Counted from the first letter of the stretch, positions 32,688 to 42,203 are shown. The stretch is 64,000 nucleotides of DNA from Faecalibacterium prausnitzii (GCF_019967995.1 NZ_CP065377.1:1364001-1428000); one strand, 5' to 3'. Notes: a model not told the origin generated them from the sequence alone. Numbers and translations: made by a program.

Positions 32688-33371
32688 CTATTTGGTTTGT
32701 GCAGCTGCCTGCTCTGCTGCATACCGGCAGACATCCTTCAGGCAGCACCGTTCACATTCGGGTTTGCGGGCATTGCAGACGGCCCGGCCGTGCATGACGA
32801 ACCGATGGCACAGGTCGCTGCCCTCTTCGGGCGGGATGATCTTCCACAGCGCCATTTCCACCTTCTGCGGTTCTTTGATGCCGTCCACCAGACCGATCTT
32901 ATTGCACAGCCGGATGCAGTGGGTGTCCGTCACGATGGCAGGCTTGCCGAACACATCGCCCATGATAAGATTCGCGCTCTTCCGGCCCACGCCGGGCAGC
33001 GCCAGCAGCTCTTCAAAGGTGGTGGGCACCTTGCAGTCGTACCGGTCACGCAGCATCCGCATACAGGCCGAGATATCCCGCGCCTTGCTGCGGCCCAGCC
33101 CGCACGGCTTGACGATGGCTTCGATGTCCTCCGGTTCGGCAGCGGCCAGCGACGCCACATCGGGGTACTTTGCAAACAGGTCCTGCACGACGATGTTCAC
33201 CCGTGCATCGGTGCACTGTGCGGCCAGCCGCACACTGACCAGCAGCTGCCAGGCGTGGTCGTAGTCCAGTGTGCAGCCTGCATCCGGGTATTCCTGTTTC
33301 AACCGGTCAATGACCGTGCACGCCAGCGCCTTTTTGGCGGAAAGGTCTTCCGCCGGGGAAGCTTTGCGCAT
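32688..33371 (-). CDS. nth: Endonuclease III
   Basis: A 227-residue base-excision-repair DNA glycosylase/AP lyase for oxidised pyrimidines. The helix-hairpin-helix LPGVGRKSANLIM contains the catalytic Lys. The catalytic Asp lies in TDTHCIRLCNKIGL. The C-terminal [4Fe-4S] ligands follow C-x6-C-x2-C-x5-C (CNARKPECERCCLKDVC). The ATG at 33371 with GAGGCGA upstream gives the usual family length. It is transcribed divergently from rarA by its own promoter. Confidence 0.94.
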   Translation of the reverse strand: MRKASPAEDLSAKKALACTVIDRLKQEYPDAGCTLDYDHAWQLLVSVRLAAQCTDARVNIVVQDLFAKYPDVASLAAAEPEDIEAIVKPCGLGRSKARDISACMRMLRDRYDCKVPTTFEELLALPGVGRKSANLIMGDVFGKPAIVTDTHCIRLCNKIGLVDGIKEPQKVEMALWKIIPPEEGSDLCHRFVMHGRAVCNARKPECERCCLKDVCRYAAEQAAAQTK

Positions 33372-33403
33372 GAGATCGCCTCGTTTCACATAAGGATAGC
33401 CTG

Positions 33404-33432
33404 ATGATACCATGTTTCGACGAGTTTGTAAA
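33404..33432 (-). promoter_or_regulatory. Promoter of nth
   Basis: Minus-strand TTTACA (33427-33432), 17 bp, TATCAT (33404-33409) preceded by TGG. Confidence 0.75.
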
Positions 33433-33474
33433 TGAATTTTGCGATATCGGGGCAGGCCCCTGCCAAAGAAGCGC

Positions 33475-33503
33475 TTGTCCTCAGCGGGGAAATGCGGTAT
33501 ACT
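33475..33503 (+). promoter_or_regulatory. Promoter of rarA
   Basis: TTGTCC (33475-33480), 17 bp, TATACT (33498-33503), 48 bases before the start codon. Confidence 0.75.
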
Positions 33504-33551
33504 AAGATAAACAGGAAATTGTCTCAGATGAGCAAAGAGGAGGAACGACCG

Positions 33552-34826
33552 ATGAACGAACCGCTGGCGCAGCGTCTGCGCCCCAAAACACTGGCCGAGG
33601 TCTGTGGGCAGCAGCATCTGCTGGCACCGGGGCGGGTGTTCCGCCGCACCATCGAGAGCGGAAAGATCCCCAACATGATCTTCTACGGCCCCTCCGGCAC
33701 CGGCAAGACCACCGTGGCCCGCATCATTGCCGAAAACAGCGGGATGACCCTCCACAAGCTCAACGGCACCTCCTGCGGCACCGGCGACATCAAGGCGGTC
33801 CTCAAGGACATCGGCACACTGGCCGGGGCAGGGGGCATCCTGCTCTACCTCGACGAGATCCAGTACCTGAACAAAAAGCAGCAGCAGAGCCTGTTGGAGT
33901 GCATTGAGGACGGCAGCGTCACCCTCATCGCCTCCACCACCGAAAACCCCTACTTCTACATCTATAATGCGCTGCTGTCCCGCTGCACGGTGTTCGAGTT
34001 CCGGTCACTGGCGGCGGCGGATGTGGAGCAGGGCCTGCACAACGCGCTGGAAAAGCTCTCGGAATCGGAGGGCGTCCCGGTTACAATGGACCCGGACGCC
34101 TGCACGTACCTTGCCGAGAGTGCCGGCGGCGACCTGCGCAAGGCGCTGGGCTGCCTCGATTTTGCCGTTACCGCCGCACCGCAGGACGAGCAAGGCAAGC
34201 ATATTTCCCTGGAAATGATCCGGCAGGTCACCCGCCGCACCGCCATGCGGTACGACCGGGACGGCGATGACCATTACGACATCGTCTCTGCCTACCAGAA
34301 ATCCATGCGCGGCTCCGACCCGGACGCAGCGCTCCACTATCTGGCCCGCCTGCTGGAAGCAGGGGACCTGCCCTCGGCCTGCCGCCGCCTGATGGTCTGT
34401 GCCTGCGAGGATGTGGGCCTTGCCTACCCGCAGATCATCCCCATCGTCAAGGCGGCCATCGACGCGGCCAACATGGTGGGCCTGCCGGAAGCCCGGCTCC
34501 CACTGGCGGATGCGGTCATTCTGGTGGCCACCAGCCCCAAATCCAACAGCGCCCACGATGCGATCAATGCCGCCATCGCGGATGTGCAGGCCGGGCGCAC
34601 CGGGCCGATCCCGCGCCAGCTGCAGAACAAGCACTTTGACGGCGAGGATGCCCTCGTCAAGGGGCAGAACTACAAATACGCCCACGACTACCCGAACCAC
34701 TGGGTCGAGCAGCAATACCTGCCCGATGTGCTCAGGGATGTCCGGTACTACACCTTTGGAGAAAACAAAAACGAACAGGCGACCCGCGCCTACTGGGTCC
34801 GCATCAAGGGCGAAGACAAAGTATAA
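33552..34826 (+). CDS. rarA: RarA/MgsA replication-associated recombination ATPase
   Basis: A 424-residue AAA+ ATPase acting at stalled replication forks. Walker A is GPSGTGKTT, Walker B LYLDEIQYLNKKQQ, sensor ASTTENP; the C-terminal tetramerisation region has GLPEARLPLADAVILVATSPKSN, all characteristic of RarA. The N-terminal PLAQRLRPKTLAEVCGQQHLL also fits. The ATG at 33552 is preceded by GAGGAGG with about 8-base spacing. The start lies upstream of a Fur-family gene on the same strand after 21 bases, so co-transcription is possible. Confidence 0.94.
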   Translation: MNEPLAQRLRPKTLAEVCGQQHLLAPGRVFRRTIESGKIPNMIFYGPSGTGKTTVARIIAENSGMTLHKLNGTSCGTGDIKAVLKDIGTLAGAGGILLYLDEIQYLNKKQQQSLLECIEDGSVTLIASTTENPYFYIYNALLSRCTVFEFRSLAAADVEQGLHNALEKLSESEGVPVTMDPDACTYLAESAGGDLRKALGCLDFAVTAAPQDEQGKHISLEMIRQVTRRTAMRYDRDGDDHYDIVSAYQKSMRGSDPDAALHYLARLLEAGDLPSACRRLMVCACEDVGLAYPQIIPIVKAAIDAANMVGLPEARLPLADAVILVATSPKSNSAHDAINAAIADVQAGRTGPIPRQLQNKHFDGEDALVKGQNYKYAHDYPNHWVEQQYLPDVLRDVRYYTFGENKNEQATRAYWVRIKGEDKV

Positions 34827-34847
34827 AAACCACAACAGGAGGAACTT

Positions 34848-35237
34848 ATGCGTTATTCCAAGCAGCGTGAGCTGGTTTTGCGGAAGGTGGAAGAACTCTG
34901 CGACCACCCCACCGCGGAAGAGATTTTTGACAAAGCTGCACCGGAGTGCCCCGGCCTGAGCCTCGGCACGGTCTACCGCAACCTGAACAGTCTGGTGGAG
35001 GCGGGCCGGGTGCGCCGCGTCTCCATCCCCGGCAAGGCCGACCGATTCGACCACACCCTGTGCTGGCACAGCCATCTCTACTGCAACGCCTGCGGCCGCG
35101 TCGTGGACGCCGATGTGGACGAAAAGCAGGTGATGAAGCTGGTCCGCAGCCAGAAGGGCGTCGTGCAGGACTGCGCGGTGGTCCTGTTCGGCCTGTGCGA
35201 GGCCTGCGCCCAAAAGCAGGCCGAAGCCTCCGTCTGA
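34848..35237 (+). CDS. Fur-family metalloregulator (PerR/Zur type)
   Basis: A 129-residue regulator with the Fur winged helix (TAEEIFDKAAPECPGLSLGT, then VYRNLNSLVEAG) and a C-terminal metal domain, DHTLCWHSHLYCNACGRVVDAD. Two CxxC pairs, CNACG and CEACA, fit the structural zinc site of PerR-like proteins. DHTLCWHSHLYC provides regulatory-site histidines. Whether it senses peroxide, iron or zinc cannot be decided from sequence alone; PerR is favoured slightly. AGGAGGAA precedes the ATG. Confidence 0.88.
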   Translation: MRYSKQRELVLRKVEELCDHPTAEEIFDKAAPECPGLSLGTVYRNLNSLVEAGRVRRVSIPGKADRFDHTLCWHSHLYCNACGRVVDADVDEKQVMKLVRSQKGVVQDCAVVLFGLCEACAQKQAEASV

Positions 35238-35260
35238 ACCGAAAAATTCGCACTTCCTAC

Positions 35261-35289
35261 TTGCCCTGCGGCGCAAAACAGGGTATACT
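35261..35289 (+). promoter_or_regulatory. Promoter of miaB
   Basis: TTGCCC (35261-35266), 17 bp, TATACT (35284-35289). The same GGGTATACT core is seen at other promoters here. Confidence 0.7.
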
Positions 35290-35334
35290 AAAAAGAGCTT
35301 TCTGAAAATATCGAACCGAAGGATGGTTTCATCA

Positions 35335-36717
35335 TTGGAGTACATTGCATTTGAACACAACGCCACCGCCGCCGAGCTGGTGCGCAAGACATACGACACC
35401 CCGCCGCTGGCCTTCGTCCACAGCTACGGCTGCCAGCAGAACGTCAACGACGGCGAGCGCATCAAGGGTGTGCTGGTGGATATCGGCTACGGCCTGTGCG
35501 ACAAGCCCGAAGACGCCGACCTCATCCTCTTTAACACCTGCGCCGTCCGCGAGCACGCCGAGCAGCGCGTTTTCGGCAATGTGGGCGCGCTCAAGGGCCT
35601 GAAGGAGAAAAAGCCCGGCCTGATGATCGGCCTGTGCGGCTGCATGGCCAACCAGAAGCATGTGGTGGAAAAGCTGCGCCAGAGCTATCCGTATGTGGAC
35701 CTCGTCTTCGGCGTGGACGGCATCGACACCCTGCCGCAGCTCATTGCGCAGAAGCTGCAAAAGCACAAGCGGGTCCTTCTGGAGCCTGCCCAGCGCCCCG
35801 TCATTGTGGAGAACATCCCCATCCGGCGCGAGAGCGAGTTCCGCGCCTGGCTGCCCATCATGTACGGCTGCGACAACTTCTGCACCTACTGCATCGTGCC
35901 CTATGTCCGCGGCCGCGAAAAGAGCCGCAAGCCCGGCGATATCCTGGCCGAATTCCGGGGCCTTGTGGAAGCGGGCTACAAGGAAATCACCCTGCTGGGC
36001 CAAAATGTCAACAGCTACGGCAAGGGCCTGGAAGAGAAGGTGGATTTTTCCGACCTGCTCAACCTGCTCTGCTCGGTGCCCGGCGATTATCAGATCCGCT
36101 TCATGACCAGCCACCCGAAGGACGCCAGCCATAAGCTCATTGACACCATTGCCGCGCAGCCGCACCTGTGCAAGCACCTGCATCTGCCGGTGCAGTGCGG
36201 CTCGGACCGAATGCTGGCCCAGATGAACCGCCATTACACCGTTGCGCAGTACCTCGAACTCATCGAGTACGCCCGCAGGACTGTGCCCGGCATCACCTTC
36301 TCCAGCGACATCATCATCGGCTTCCCCGGTGAGACGGAGGAGGATTTCCAGGGCACCCTCGACCTGATCCGGAAGGTCGGTTACATGCAGCTGTTCACCT
36401 TCATCTACTCCAAGCGCACCGGGACCAAGGCGGCAGAAATGCCTGACCCCACCCCCCGCAAGGAAAAGACCGACCGGATGAGCCGCCTGCTGAAGATCCA
36501 GGACGAGATCGCCATGGGCCTCGTCAAAGCACAGGTGGGCCAGACCGTCCGCGTCCTCGTGGAGAGCTTTGGCCGCAGCGAGGGTACCCTCTCCGGCCGG
36601 TTGGACAACAACCTGACCGTCGAGTTCGCCGCCGACCCCGGCTGGATGGGCCGGTATGCCAATGTGCACCTCACCGGTGCCCGCGCCACCGTCCTGTTGG
36701 GCGAGCTGGCAGATTGA
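35335..36717 (+). CDS. miaB: MiaB, tRNA-2-methylthio-N6-dimethylallyladenosine synthase
   Basis: A 460-residue radical-SAM methylthiotransferase that modifies A37 of tRNAs reading UNN codons. The N-terminal auxiliary cluster cysteines are in SYGCQQN, NTCAVRE and GLCGCM. The radical-SAM motif is CDNFCTYC. A TRAM domain closes the protein (GQTVRVLVESFGR). Two starts are possible: ATG at 35323, whose AAGGA overlaps it, and TTG at 35335, which has AAGGA 11 bases upstream. The TTG is preferred for that reason. Its partner miaA, making the prenyl group first, is about 5.5 kb downstream. Confidence 0.95.
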   Translation: MEYIAFEHNATAAELVRKTYDTPPLAFVHSYGCQQNVNDGERIKGVLVDIGYGLCDKPEDADLILFNTCAVREHAEQRVFGNVGALKGLKEKKPGLMIGLCGCMANQKHVVEKLRQSYPYVDLVFGVDGIDTLPQLIAQKLQKHKRVLLEPAQRPVIVENIPIRRESEFRAWLPIMYGCDNFCTYCIVPYVRGREKSRKPGDILAEFRGLVEAGYKEITLLGQNVNSYGKGLEEKVDFSDLLNLLCSVPGDYQIRFMTSHPKDASHKLIDTIAAQPHLCKHLHLPVQCGSDRMLAQMNRHYTVAQYLELIEYARRTVPGITFSSDIIIGFPGETEEDFQGTLDLIRKVGYMQLFTFIYSKRTGTKAAEMPDPTPRKEKTDRMSRLLKIQDEIAMGLVKAQVGQTVRVLVESFGRSEGTLSGRLDNNLTVEFAADPGWMGRYANVHLTGARATVLLGELAD

Positions 36718-36780
36718 CCAGGATTTCCCGGAGCGGAACGGCTCCATCAAATGAAAAGAACATTAAAGGAGACTATTCTT

Positions 36781-37188
36781 ATGGATTGCATCGACCTCTT
36801 TAAGCGTGCCGCCATGGCACTGCAGACCGACCCCCGCTATCTGGCCCTCGACCAGGCCCGCAAGCTCAACGACAACGATGAGGAGCTGCAGAACATGATC
36901 GGCGAGTTCAACCTTGCCCGCATGGACCTGAACAACGAGATCGGCAAGAGCGAGCGCAGCGATGCGCGCATCTCCGAGCTGAACGAGAAGGTCAACGACC
37001 TGTACGGCAAGATCATGGCCGATGAGGGCATGGTGGCCTACAACGAGGCCAAGAAGGACTGCGAGAACCTCGTTAACTACATCGACGCCATCATCAACAC
37101 CGCGATGAACGGCGGCGACCCCATGACCGTGCAGGAACCCAGCGCGTCCTGCACCGGCAGCTGCTCCACCTGCGGCGGCTGCCACTGA
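36781..37188 (+). CDS. RicA/YlbF-family protein with C-terminal cysteine tail
   Basis: A 135-residue, mostly helical protein of the YlbF/YmcA family. The core covers AAMALQTDPRYLALDQARKL to ENLVNYIDAIINTAMNGGD. The tail SCTGSCSTCGGCH holds four cysteines and a histidine. In B. subtilis ymcA (ricA) sits next to miaB (ymcB), and the RicAFT complex binds Fe-S clusters through family cysteines and influences mRNA maturation. The conserved neighbourhood and Cys tail support a similar role here. The ATG at 36781 has AGGAG 10 bases upstream. Confidence 0.82.
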   Translation: MDCIDLFKRAAMALQTDPRYLALDQARKLNDNDEELQNMIGEFNLARMDLNNEIGKSERSDARISELNEKVNDLYGKIMADEGMVAYNEAKKDCENLVNYIDAIINTAMNGGDPMTVQEPSASCTGSCSTCGGCH

Positions 37189-37201
37189 GCACATGTGAAA
37201 C

Positions 37202-37237
37202 GGAAAACGCGGCTGCGCTTTGCAGGCCGCGTTTTCC
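37202..37237 (+). terminator. Terminator-like hairpin after the RicA-like gene
   Basis: GGAAAACGCGGC (37202-37213) pairs with GCCGCGTTTTCC (37226-37237). The T-run lies within the stem end and continues only as TT. Confidence 0.65.
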
Positions 37238-37361
37238 TTGCAAAAGCGGTTACTCCCTGCAAACCAGAGCAGAAGGCCTCTCGCACACAGGCCGGTCTGC
37301 CCGGCATGATGTTTCAAAACTGCGCTCAAACAGGGATTCAATGCAAGAAAGGTGGACTACC

Positions 37362-39977
37362 ATGGCGGAACTGTCGCCCATGATGCAGCAATATCTGGAG
37401 ATCAAAAAAAAACACAAGGACGAGATTCTGTTCTACCGCATCGGCGACTTTTACGAGATGTTCTTCGACGATGCCCGGACGGCCTCGCGGGAGCTGGACC
37501 TGACGCTGACCGGAAAGCAGTGCGGTCAGGAGGAGCGCGCCCCCATGTGCGGAGTGCCCTTCCACAGCTACGAAGGCTATGTGGCCCGGCTCATCGCCAA
37601 AGGCTACAAGGTCGCCATCTGTGAGCAGGTGGAAGACCCCGCCAAGGCCAAAGGCCTCGTCAAGCGGGATATCATCCGTGTGGTCACGCCCGGCACCATC
37701 ATCGAGAGCAGTATGCTCCAAGATGATAAAAACAACTACATCGCGAGCATTTTCATCAAGGGGAACACGGCGGGCCTCTGCTTTGCCGACGTTTCCACCG
37801 GCACGGCCCACATCACGGAACTCCGGCAGGAAAAGGTCGTCCCGGCTGTCATCACCGAGCTGTGCCGCTACCACCCCAGTGAGGTGCTGATGAACCCCAA
37901 CACCCTCGACTGCCGGGAGCTGACCACCTACCTGAAGAAAAATATGCAGTGCTCCGTTGAACTTGTCGAAGAGGAGCGCTATGCGCCGGGCCTTGTGGCC
38001 ATCGCGCTGGAAAATCAGTTCGGCCGCGACTGGCCCGCGAAGACCGGCATCGACGAAAAGGGCAACGTCCGCTTTGCCATGGCGGCGTTGCTGGAATATC
38101 TGCACGATACCCAGATCAAGGGCGTCGAACGCCTGAAGACCGTCGTCAGCTACAACAAGGCGCAGTTCATGCGGCTGTCGCCGGTCACGCGGGCCAATCT
38201 GGAACTGACCGAGACGCTGCGCGGCCGCGAGAAGCGGGGCACCCTGCTCTGGGTGCTGGACAAGACCAGCACCGCCATGGGCAAGCGGATGCTCCGCAGC
38301 TGGATCGAACAGCCGCTCGTTTCCAGCGGCATCATCAACCGCCGCCTGAACGAGGTGGAAAGTCTGGTCAATCAGACCGTCCAGCGCGGCGACCTCATGG
38401 AAGAGCTGCACTACATCTCCGATCTGGAGCGGATGATGACCCGCACCGTCTACGGCTCGGCCACGCCGAAGGAGATCTACGCTATGGCCCAGACCTGCGA
38501 CCGCCTGCCGGGGCTGCGTCGGCAGGCCGAAAGCTGCAATTGCCCGGAGCTGGCCGAACTGGCGGCGCAGATCGACCCGCTGACCGACATCAAGGAAAAG
38601 ATCTACGCGGCGGTCAGCCCGGACGCACCGTCCACCTTAAAGGACGGCGGTGTCATCGCCAAGGGCTACCACACCGAGGTGGACGAGCTGCGTTCCATCC
38701 GCGATAACACCAAGGGCATCCTGGCCCAGCTGGAGACCCGCCTGCGGCAGGAGACCGGCATCCCCAAGCTGAAGATCGGCTACAACCACGTCTTTGGCTA
38801 CTTTATCGAGGTCAGCAACAGCTACAAAAATCTGGTGCCGGAGACCTACATCCGCAAGCAGACGCTCACCAGCGGCGAGCGCTACATCACCCAGGAACTC
38901 AAAGAGCTGGAGAGCAAGATCCTCGGTGCCCACGAGCGCCTCATCGCGCTGGAACACCGCCTTTTTGCGGAGCTGCTGGAGACCATCAGCGCCCAGCTGG
39001 ACCGCATCCAGCGGACGGCCAATGCCGTCGCCGAGCTGGATGTGCTGGCGGCGCTGGCTCAGGTGGCGGCCGAGAACAACTACTGCCGCCCCGTTGTGGA
39101 CGACGGCGACGAGCTGACCATTGTGGAGGGCCGTCATCCGGTGGTCGAGCAGATGCTCAAGGGCAGCCTGTTCGTGCCCAATGATACCACCCTCAACTGC
39201 TCCACCGACCGCTGCCTCATCATCACCGGCCCCAACATGGCCGGTAAATCGACCTACATGCGTCAAAATGCCCTCATCGCGCTGATGGCGCAGATCGGCT
39301 CCTTCGTCCCGGCCAAAGAATGCCATGTGGGCGTTGTGGACGCCATCTTCACCCGCATCGGTGCATCGGACGATCTGTCGGCCGGGCAGTCCACCTTCAT
39401 GGTGGAAATGACCGAGGTGGCCGAGATCCTGAAGAACGCCACCACAAAGAGTCTGGTCATTCTGGATGAGATCGGCCGCGGCACGTCCACATTTGACGGC
39501 ATGAGCATTGCCCGCGCTGTGGTCGAGCACATCTCCGACCCGGCCAAAGGGCTTGGCTGCAAGACGCTGTTCGCCACCCACTACCACGAGCTGACCGACC
39601 TCGAAGGCATTCTGGAGGGCGTGAAGAACTACAACATCGCGGTCAAAAAGCGCGGCGAAGATATCACGTTCCTTCGCCGGATCGTCCGCGGCCCGGCCGA
39701 TGACAGCTACGGCATCGAGGTGGCAAAGCTGGCCGGTCTGCCCGGCACCGTGACCCGCCGTGCCCACGAGGTGCTGCGGGCACTGGAAGCCAGCGCCCCC
39801 AAGAACAACGTCGAACAGATGGATTTCGATGCCCTGCAGGAGTACAATTCTCCGGCCGTGCCCAGCGAAGTGCTGGAAAAGCTGGAAGCCCTCGATGTGG
39901 AGACGCTGACCCCCATTGAAGCGCTGAACTTCCTGTACGAGCTCAAAAAGACCCTGAAGGGCAGCCTGAACGGCTGA
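37362..39977 (+). CDS. mutS: MutS, DNA mismatch recognition ATPase
   Basis: An 871-residue MutS1. The mismatch-probing motif is GDFYEMF near residue 27. Walker A is GPNMAGKST (about residue 623), followed by IGASDDLSAGQSTFMVEM, Walker B LVILDEIGRGTST and the signature ATHYHELTDL. It recognises mismatches and recruits MutL, encoded 36 bases downstream. The ATG at 37362 has AAGGTGG 8 bases before it; an upstream ATG at 37341 has no site. The length is that of the DNA-repair MutS, not of MutS2. Confidence 0.97.
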   Translation: MAELSPMMQQYLEIKKKHKDEILFYRIGDFYEMFFDDARTASRELDLTLTGKQCGQEERAPMCGVPFHSYEGYVARLIAKGYKVAICEQVEDPAKAKGLVKRDIIRVVTPGTIIESSMLQDDKNNYIASIFIKGNTAGLCFADVSTGTAHITELRQEKVVPAVITELCRYHPSEVLMNPNTLDCRELTTYLKKNMQCSVELVEEERYAPGLVAIALENQFGRDWPAKTGIDEKGNVRFAMAALLEYLHDTQIKGVERLKTVVSYNKAQFMRLSPVTRANLELTETLRGREKRGTLLWVLDKTSTAMGKRMLRSWIEQPLVSSGIINRRLNEVESLVNQTVQRGDLMEELHYISDLERMMTRTVYGSATPKEIYAMAQTCDRLPGLRRQAESCNCPELAELAAQIDPLTDIKEKIYAAVSPDAPSTLKDGGVIAKGYHTEVDELRSIRDNTKGILAQLETRLRQETGIPKLKIGYNHVFGYFIEVSNSYKNLVPETYIRKQTLTSGERYITQELKELESKILGAHERLIALEHRLFAELLETISAQLDRIQRTANAVAELDVLAALAQVAAENNYCRPVVDDGDELTIVEGRHPVVEQMLKGSLFVPNDTTLNCSTDRCLIITGPNMAGKSTYMRQNALIALMAQIGSFVPAKECHVGVVDAIFTRIGASDDLSAGQSTFMVEMTEVAEILKNATTKSLVILDEIGRGTSTFDGMSIARAVVEHISDPAKGLGCKTLFATHYHELTDLEGILEGVKNYNIAVKKRGEDITFLRRIVRGPADDSYGIEVAKLAGLPGTVTRRAHEVLRALEASAPKNNVEQMDFDALQEYNSPAVPSEVLEKLEALDVETLTPIEALNFLYELKKTLKGSLNG

Positions 39978-40013
39978 AACTGACGCAATGCCAACGAAAA
40001 GGGGAGGGAACTT

Positions 40014-42203
40014 ATGGCAGTCATCCATGTTTTGGACAAACACACCGCAGAGCTGATCGCCGCCGGTGAGGTCGTCGAGCGGCCGGCTTCGGTGGTCAAA
40101 GAACTGCTCGAAAACGCCATCGACGCCGGTGCCGCCCAGATCACGGTGAGCATCGAGTCCGGCGGCGTCAAGTTGATCGAGATCAGCGACAACGGCACCG
40201 GCATCGAAGCCGCCTACATCCCCACGGCGTTCATCCGCCATGCCACCAGCAAGATCCAGACCGAGGAGGACCTGAACCATATCCACACCCTCGGCTTCCG
40301 GGGCGAAGCACTGGCCTCCATTGCCAGTGTGGCGCGGGTGGAGGTGCTGACCCGGACCGAAGCGGACGAATGCGCCTCGGTCTACCGCATCGAGGGCGGG
40401 GAAGCCTATCCCATCGAACCCGGTGCCCGCAGCGTGGGAACCACCATCCGGGTGAAGGACCTGTTCTACAACACGCCCGCCCGAATGAAGTTCCTGAAAA
40501 AGGATTCCAGCGAGGGCACCTTTGTGGCGGACACCGTCGCCCATGTGGCCCTGAGCCACCCGGAGGTCAGCTTCAAGTTCATCCGTGAGGGAAAATTGCA
40601 GTACGTCACCCCCGGCGACGGTCAGCTGCGCAGTGCAGCATATGCCGTGCTGGGCCGGGAGTTCAGCCGGGACCTCATCGAGCTGGACAACCGCGAGGGT
40701 GTCTACCGGGTGTGGGGCCTCATCACCCAGCCCAGAAGCTGCCGTGCCAGCCGGAGTATGCAGTATTTCTATATCAATGGGCGCTATGTCCGCAACCGCA
40801 CCATGATGGCGGGCATGGAAATGGCGTTCAAGGGCACCACGATGCAGGGCAAGTTCCCTGGAGGAATCTTGCTTCTGGAAATGCCGTCAGACCTGGTGGA
40901 CGTCAACGTGCACCCGGCCAAAACGGAAGTCCGCTTCGCCCGCGAGAATGATATTTTCGACCTCGTGTACCACGCCACCAAGCTGGCGCTGGCTCAACCG
41001 GGCACCGGCGAGCGGCTGTTCGCTTTCGAGGAACCCAAAAACGAGAAGAATAACGAAAAATCCAACAGTTCAGAAAAAGACGAAATTCCGAGTCAAAATA
41101 CTGTAAAGAAAAATAACTTTACAGCACTTTCTGCCGTTATTCCGGGGCAGGCAGAGCCGGGCACGTTGGAACAGCACCCCACAACTGCCCCTTCCGTGGC
41201 ACCCGCTGCACCGGCGGTCCTGGCTCCGGCTATGCCCACCCGGCCAGTCCGCCCGGCAGCGGCGGAAGCGGACATCCTGCCGGGGCCGTCTACGGCATCC
41301 CCCAATGAGCACAGCTGGACAACGGTTGCACCTTCGGCTCCCCTGAATCCGGATGTCAGCCTGCACAGCCCGAAGCGGCCGGAAGAGGAGGCAGACCTTG
41401 CCGAACCGGTTGCGCCGCGTTTCCGTGCAGCGTCCAGCGAGGCCCAGCTCGACATCGAGCCAGATGCAGACGACCTGCCCGGAGCACAGGACCGCATGGC
41501 GGCATGGGACCCGGCCCCGCAGCCCAAAACGACAGGACCGGAACCCGCTGCGGCCGGACCCGCCGAAACGGAAGGAGCGTCGGCCCCCGCCGGGACGCCC
41601 GAACAGATGGGCTTTGATCTTCAGGAGGGGCCGGAGCCGCTCCGCTATGTGGGCGAACTTTTCCGCACCTACATCCTCGCGGAGCGGGGGGACGAGGTGT
41701 GCATCATTGATAAACACGCGGCCCACGAGCGCCAGCTCTTTGAAAAGCTGGCCGCGTCCTACGGCGATGTGCCCAGCCAGCTGCTGCTGGAACCGGTGGT
41801 GGTGGAGCTTTCGGCCGAGGAGAAGACGGCACTGCTGGCCAACATCGACCTGCTGGAACGTGCCGGGCTGGAGATCGACGACTTTGGCGGCAATTCGGTC
41901 TTTCTGCGCGCGGTCCCTGCCGATGTGGAGCAGAGCAGCGCCGAAGACCTTCTCGTGGAGCTGGCGGCGAAGCTGGCCCACGGCAGCCGCGACGCCTTGA
42001 GCGAAAAGACCGAGTGGGTGCTCCACTCCATCTCCTGCCGTGCAGCCATCAAGGCAGGGGACCACACCTCCCCGCAGGAGCTTATGGCGCTGGCCGAGAA
42101 GATCCTGTCCGGCGAAGTGCCGCCCTTCTGCCCGCATGGCCGCCCCTGCGTCCTCAAATTGACCCGAAAGGAGCTGGAAAAGCAGTTTGGCCGAATCGTT
42201 TGA
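40014..42203 (+). CDS. mutL: MutL, mismatch repair endonuclease
   Basis: A 729-residue MutL with the GHKL ATPase domain in about residues 1-330 (ENAIDAGA, DNGTGI, LGFRGEALASI). A long Pro/Ala-rich linker covers about 345-540, and a C-terminal dimerisation/endonuclease domain follows. Nuclease motifs are present: DKHAAHERQLFE near residue 566 (variant of DQHA(x)2E(x)4E), SCRAAIKAGD and CPHGRP near 705. It therefore belongs to the nicking type found in bacteria without MutH. The linker includes an A/T-rich patch around 41030-41130 with an inverted repeat. GGGAGGG precedes the ATG, and the end overlaps miaA by 17 bases. Confidence 0.96.
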   Translation: MAVIHVLDKHTAELIAAGEVVERPASVVKELLENAIDAGAAQITVSIESGGVKLIEISDNGTGIEAAYIPTAFIRHATSKIQTEEDLNHIHTLGFRGEALASIASVARVEVLTRTEADECASVYRIEGGEAYPIEPGARSVGTTIRVKDLFYNTPARMKFLKKDSSEGTFVADTVAHVALSHPEVSFKFIREGKLQYVTPGDGQLRSAAYAVLGREFSRDLIELDNREGVYRVWGLITQPRSCRASRSMQYFYINGRYVRNRTMMAGMEMAFKGTTMQGKFPGGILLLEMPSDLVDVNVHPAKTEVRFARENDIFDLVYHATKLALAQPGTGERLFAFEEPKNEKNNEKSNSSEKDEIPSQNTVKKNNFTALSAVIPGQAEPGTLEQHPTTAPSVAPAAPAVLAPAMPTRPVRPAAAEADILPGPSTASPNEHSWTTVAPSAPLNPDVSLHSPKRPEEEADLAEPVAPRFRAASSEAQLDIEPDADDLPGAQDRMAAWDPAPQPKTTGPEPAAAGPAETEGASAPAGTPEQMGFDLQEGPEPLRYVGELFRTYILAERGDEVCIIDKHAAHERQLFEKLAASYGDVPSQLLLEPVVVELSAEEKTALLANIDLLERAGLEIDDFGGNSVFLRAVPADVEQSSAEDLLVELAAKLAHGSRDALSEKTEWVLHSISCRAAIKAGDHTSPQELMALAEKILSGEVPPFCPHGRPCVLKLTRKELEKQFGRIV

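Noticed and set aside
33432..33551. Longer N-terminus for RarA
   Set aside because: The strong ribosome binding site lies before 33552, and the promoter -10 falls inside the extra region.
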